Source: PGYR01 sp041675005 (GTDB lineage: Bacteria > Bacteroidota > Ignavibacteria > Kapaibacteriales > UBA2268). From it: a stretch of DNA of 64,000 nt. The stretch's first letter is position 1. Every line of letters starts with the position of its first letter. The DNA is taken from positions 496,001-560,000 of the forward strand of contig JBAYUQ010000001.1 in NCBI GenBank assembly GCA_041675005.1, in the 5' to 3' direction. This document shows positions 63,562 to 64,000 of this stretch, piece by piece. Both the position numbers and the translations under genes were made by a program. The notes under the pieces are model-generated. The model saw only the letters and a list, made by a program, of their open reading frames with translations. It had not been told where the DNA came from and searched no databases.

Positions 63562-64000
63562 ATGTCAAAATTACTATTTGAAGAAACGCAAGTATTCAGA
63601 CAAAAGGCACTTTGGATATTACTCACACTAATTACTGGTGGATCCATTGTACTATTTGGTATTGCTTTATTCAATCAAGTAATTACAAATGAACAATTTG
63701 GTGATAAACCAATGAGTGATGGAGCTTTATTTGTAGGTTTTATTCTAGTAATTGGATTTGCAATCTTCCTTTCTTGGTTTTTCTACTCAATAAAATTAGA
63801 AACTAAGATAGAAGACACAAATATTAAATATAAGTTTTGGCCTTTCATCAGAGATTATAAGACTATTCCTGTTCAATCTATTTATAGCATTGAAGTAGAA
63901 AAATATAGACCTATAATGGAATATGGTGGATGGGGATATAGATTTTCGATGAAAGGTCGTGGATTATGTCTCAATGTTAGTAAGAACAAGGGTCTTAGAA
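63562..64000 (+). CDS. Two-TM membrane protein with PH-like domain, 3' partial
   Basis: The frame opens with ATG at 63562, four bases after the protease stop, and runs off the right edge without a stop (146 residues visible). Two hydrophobic segments (about 18-37 and 58-78) are followed by a strand-rich soluble part, KIEDTNIKYKFWPFIRDYKTIPVQSIYSIEVEKY and then YGGWGYRFSMKGRGLCLNVSKNKG, which resembles small bacterial PH-like membrane proteins of the DUF6141 kind. Function unknown. It may belong to the same operon as the TldD-like protease. Confidence 0.7.
   Translation, partial: MSKLLFEETQVFRQKALWILLTLITGGSIVLFGIALFNQVITNEQFGDKPMSDGALFVGFILVIGFAIFLSWFFYSIKLETKIEDTNIKYKFWPFIRDYKTIPVQSIYSIEVEKYRPIMEYGGWGYRFSMKGRGLCLNVSKNKGLR

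Noticed and set aside
1..64000. tRNA, rRNA, insertion sequences or prophage genes
   Set aside because: I looked in all gaps between genes and saw no cloverleaf, rRNA segment, transposase or phage structural gene. A tRNAscan or Infernal run would settle small RNAs I cannot see by eye.

Overview
This window is an AT-rich bacterial chromosome segment, best explained as an uncultured member of the Bacteroidota/Chlorobiota group (for example a Kapabacteria- or Ignavibacteria-like lineage). The sequence evidence is several giant secreted proteins with type IX secretion (T9SS) C-terminal sorting domains, choice-of-anchor-D/ASH and SBBP-type repeats, a DUF1800/DUF1501 pair, promoters of the TTTG...TAnnTTTG type used by Bacteroidota, and a degenerate DksA-like zinc finger. 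The phylum-level call is an inference from gene content; no rRNA or tRNA gene was seen.

Layout. 1-3773: 3' part of a giant T9SS cargo protein whose start lies left of the window. 3937-5181: sucC. 5182-6398: a small GIY-YIG nuclease gene set in a repeat-dense, more GC-rich island (palindromic repeats, a 19-bp dispersed motif and an eight-unit 21-bp tandem array). 6399-9973: a bifunctional OlsF-type aminolipid synthase coupled to a sensor kinase. 10020-12344 (minus): trxB, then a Rieske protein and queG. 12424-17980: ileS-dksA-like-lspA-rluD. 18067-21225: an SBBP/Ig-like T9SS protein. 21305-26387: a tight run of nitroreductase, SDR, cinA, tsaD and pepD. 26389-37628 (minus): OmpA-like protein, menA-like prenyltransferase, DUF1800, Tat-like DUF1501 and a 1696-residue LamG/ASH T9SS protein. 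37755-40994: a BNR/VPS10-like propeller. 41007-44851 (minus): a TPR sensor kinase overlapping a YfcC-type transporter. 45051-45359: an orphan acidic protein. 45412-48159 (minus): carotenoid operon crtI-crtB-crtZ. 48324-50411: ppk1. 50610-55137: DUF4256 protein, S9 peptidase and a propeller lipoprotein. 55193-56815 (minus): fused ftcD. 56970-59409: a signalling operon (DUF3391-like, HDOD, GAF-like histidine kinase). 59411-59971 (minus): small secreted protein. 60058-64000: a nucleotidyltransferase-VOC fusion, gpmA, an exported TldD-like protease and a membrane protein cut by the right edge.

How it works together. Most of the window is housekeeping (TCA cycle, tRNA charging and modification, lipoprotein processing, glycolysis, menaquinone, polyphosphate, histidine breakdown) interleaved with envelope functions: T9SS cargo, OmpA, aminolipids, carotenoids and secreted peptidases. 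Three histidine kinases lie next to likely outputs or inputs (lipid synthase, transporter, HDOD protein), but no response regulator is present.

The points most worth a second look are: a GlmU-type uridylyltransferase domain whose C-terminal part is replaced by a VOC (glyoxalase-fold) domain; an IleRS whose HIGH motif reads GIHH, the swapped form linked to mupirocin hyper-resistance in IleS2 enzymes; the repeat island with its eight-unit 21-bp array around the GIY-YIG gene; and a crtI gene that needs a non-canonical ATT start to include its FAD-binding motif.
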